DNA of 5,535 nt from Lysobacterales bacterium (lineage in GTDB: Bacteria > Pseudomonadota > Gammaproteobacteria > Xanthomonadales > Marinicellaceae), in contig WGBZ01000210.1 in assembly GCA_015494035.1 (NCBI GenBank), positions 1 through 5,535 of the forward strand, read 5' to 3'. Shown one piece after another: positions 4,866-5,535 of the stretch; the first letter of the stretch is position 1; each line of letters opens with the position of its first letter. The notes beneath the pieces are model-generated. The model searched no databases, had not been told where the DNA came from, and worked only from the letters and a program-made list of their open reading frames with translations. A program made the position numbers and the translations under genes.

Positions 4866-5535
4866 TCGTGCTGTATTTTTGTGTGTGCCTGGGTGTCATG
4901 GCGATGGCCACGGCGGCCGAAACTGACACAGAACCGCTGCCAGGTATTCAGCGCCTGCAGGAACCCTTCAAACAGTGGTATGACGAGATTGCCGACAACC
5001 CCCGCGCGGTGATTGAAAAACTCCAGAACTACCAGCACCAGGCATCGCGCACGCCCCTCGAGTTGGCACAAATCCATTTTCTTCTGGCCGACAGTTACGG
5101 TTACCTGAGCCTACTCGATCAGGCACAACGGCACACAGAAAAAGCCCTTGGTTTTATTGATGCCAACAGGCAGCCGTGGCTCTACCATCAATTGCTGTTG
5201 GAAAAGGCATTGGTGCTGGTTGAAACAGGGGACGACCGCCAGGCACTGGACTTGGCCCAGTCAGTGGTGCGTTGGGCCAGCACCACCGAGACAAAAGATG
5301 TGCTGATCGATGCCCTGATTACCCGCGCGATGATCGAAGTGAGAATGCAAAACTACCTGCTGGCCTTAAATGACCTGCAGGATGCACAGCAGTTGTCCCG
5401 ATCCACCGATGAGGTCATCGAACGTGGTGATTTGAGTGGTTACCTGGCGGTGGTTTATCAGAACCGGGAGGAGCCGGCGCTGGCATTGCCATATTATGAG
5501 GAGTCGGTGAAATTCAACCGTGAACACGGCAATGA
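4862..5535 (+). CDS. exported TPR-repeat protein, N-terminal part (runs off window)
   Basis: The open frame continues to the end of the window (224 complete codons). From a TTG at 4862, with AGGG 6 nt upstream, it begins with a hydrophobic stretch and Ala-Thr-Ala-Ala, an export signal lacking the usual basic residues. GTG 4868 and ATG 4898 are alternatives. The mature part begins near Glu-Thr-Asp-Thr and has helical repeats typical of TPR: LAQIHFLLADSYGYLSLLDQA, LYHQLLLEKALVLVETGDDRQAL, an ALITRAMIEVRMQNYLLAL repeat, and YLAVVYQNREEPALALPYYEES. This style is common in periplasmic sensor regions of gammaproteobacterial diguanylate cyclases and histidine kinases, but no output domain is visible, so that is conjecture. 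The gene is on the same strand as the DUF1801 gene, with about 75-110 bp between. Confidence 0.75.
   Translation, partial: MIVLYFCVCLGVMAMATAAETDTEPLPGIQRLQEPFKQWYDEIADNPRAVIEKLQNYQHQASRTPLELAQIHFLLADSYGYLSLLDQAQRHTEKALGFIDANRQPWLYHQLLLEKALVLVETGDDRQALDLAQSVVRWASTTETKDVLIDALITRAMIEVRMQNYLLALNDLQDAQQLSRSTDEVIERGDLSGYLAVVYQNREEPALALPYYEESVKFNREHGN

Overview
The window looks like ordinary chromosome of a proteobacterium, most likely a gammaproteobacterium. This rests on a 354-codon hemE of the enterobacterial/pseudomonad type, moderate-to-high GC, Shine-Dalgarno-led genes with short spacers, and a secreted TPR protein of the kind often found in environmental gammaproteobacteria. The placement is inferred from protein style, not from a marker search.

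Left edge (1-147, minus strand): the 5' end of an insertion sequence, probably IS481-like. It has a likely terminus beginning TGT at 147, a leader with three tandem small inverted repeats, and the first 13 codons of a transposase running off the window.

Minus-strand cluster (205-2676, read right to left): (i) an AhpD-like/carboxymuconolactone-decarboxylase-fold peroxidase-related protein with a CxxCxxxH centre; (ii) a secreted six-bladed-propeller-type (SMP-30/NHL-like) protein with a helical N-terminal domain; (iii) a 75-residue cysteine-rich protein of the GDCCVxC family. Genes ii and iii are 27 bp apart. Genes i and ii are separated by 150 bp that can form several hairpins, one resembling a weak terminator. 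The first and last genes share a nearly identical translation-start sequence. A thiol/metal or redox-stress theme is plausible but not proven.

Plus-strand cluster (2823-4751): hemE (uroporphyrinogen decarboxylase) overlaps by 4 bp a small soluble Rieske [2Fe-2S] protein. After a 79-bp gap with its own extended -10 promoter comes a DUF1801 protein. The 146-bp gap between the divergent clusters carries an AT-rich -10-like box for each direction and a dyad over the hemE box.

Right edge (4827-5535, plus): the N-terminal half of an exported TPR protein, possibly a sensor such as a diguanylate cyclase whose output domain lies outside the window. Its best start (ATG 4827, good signal peptide) is one nucleotide out of frame with the body of the gene, and the break falls at an A7 run. 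This is the most notable anomaly here: a sequencing error, a real or phase-variable frameshift, or transcriptional slippage. I found no CRISPR array, tRNA, rRNA or clearly new multi-gene system.
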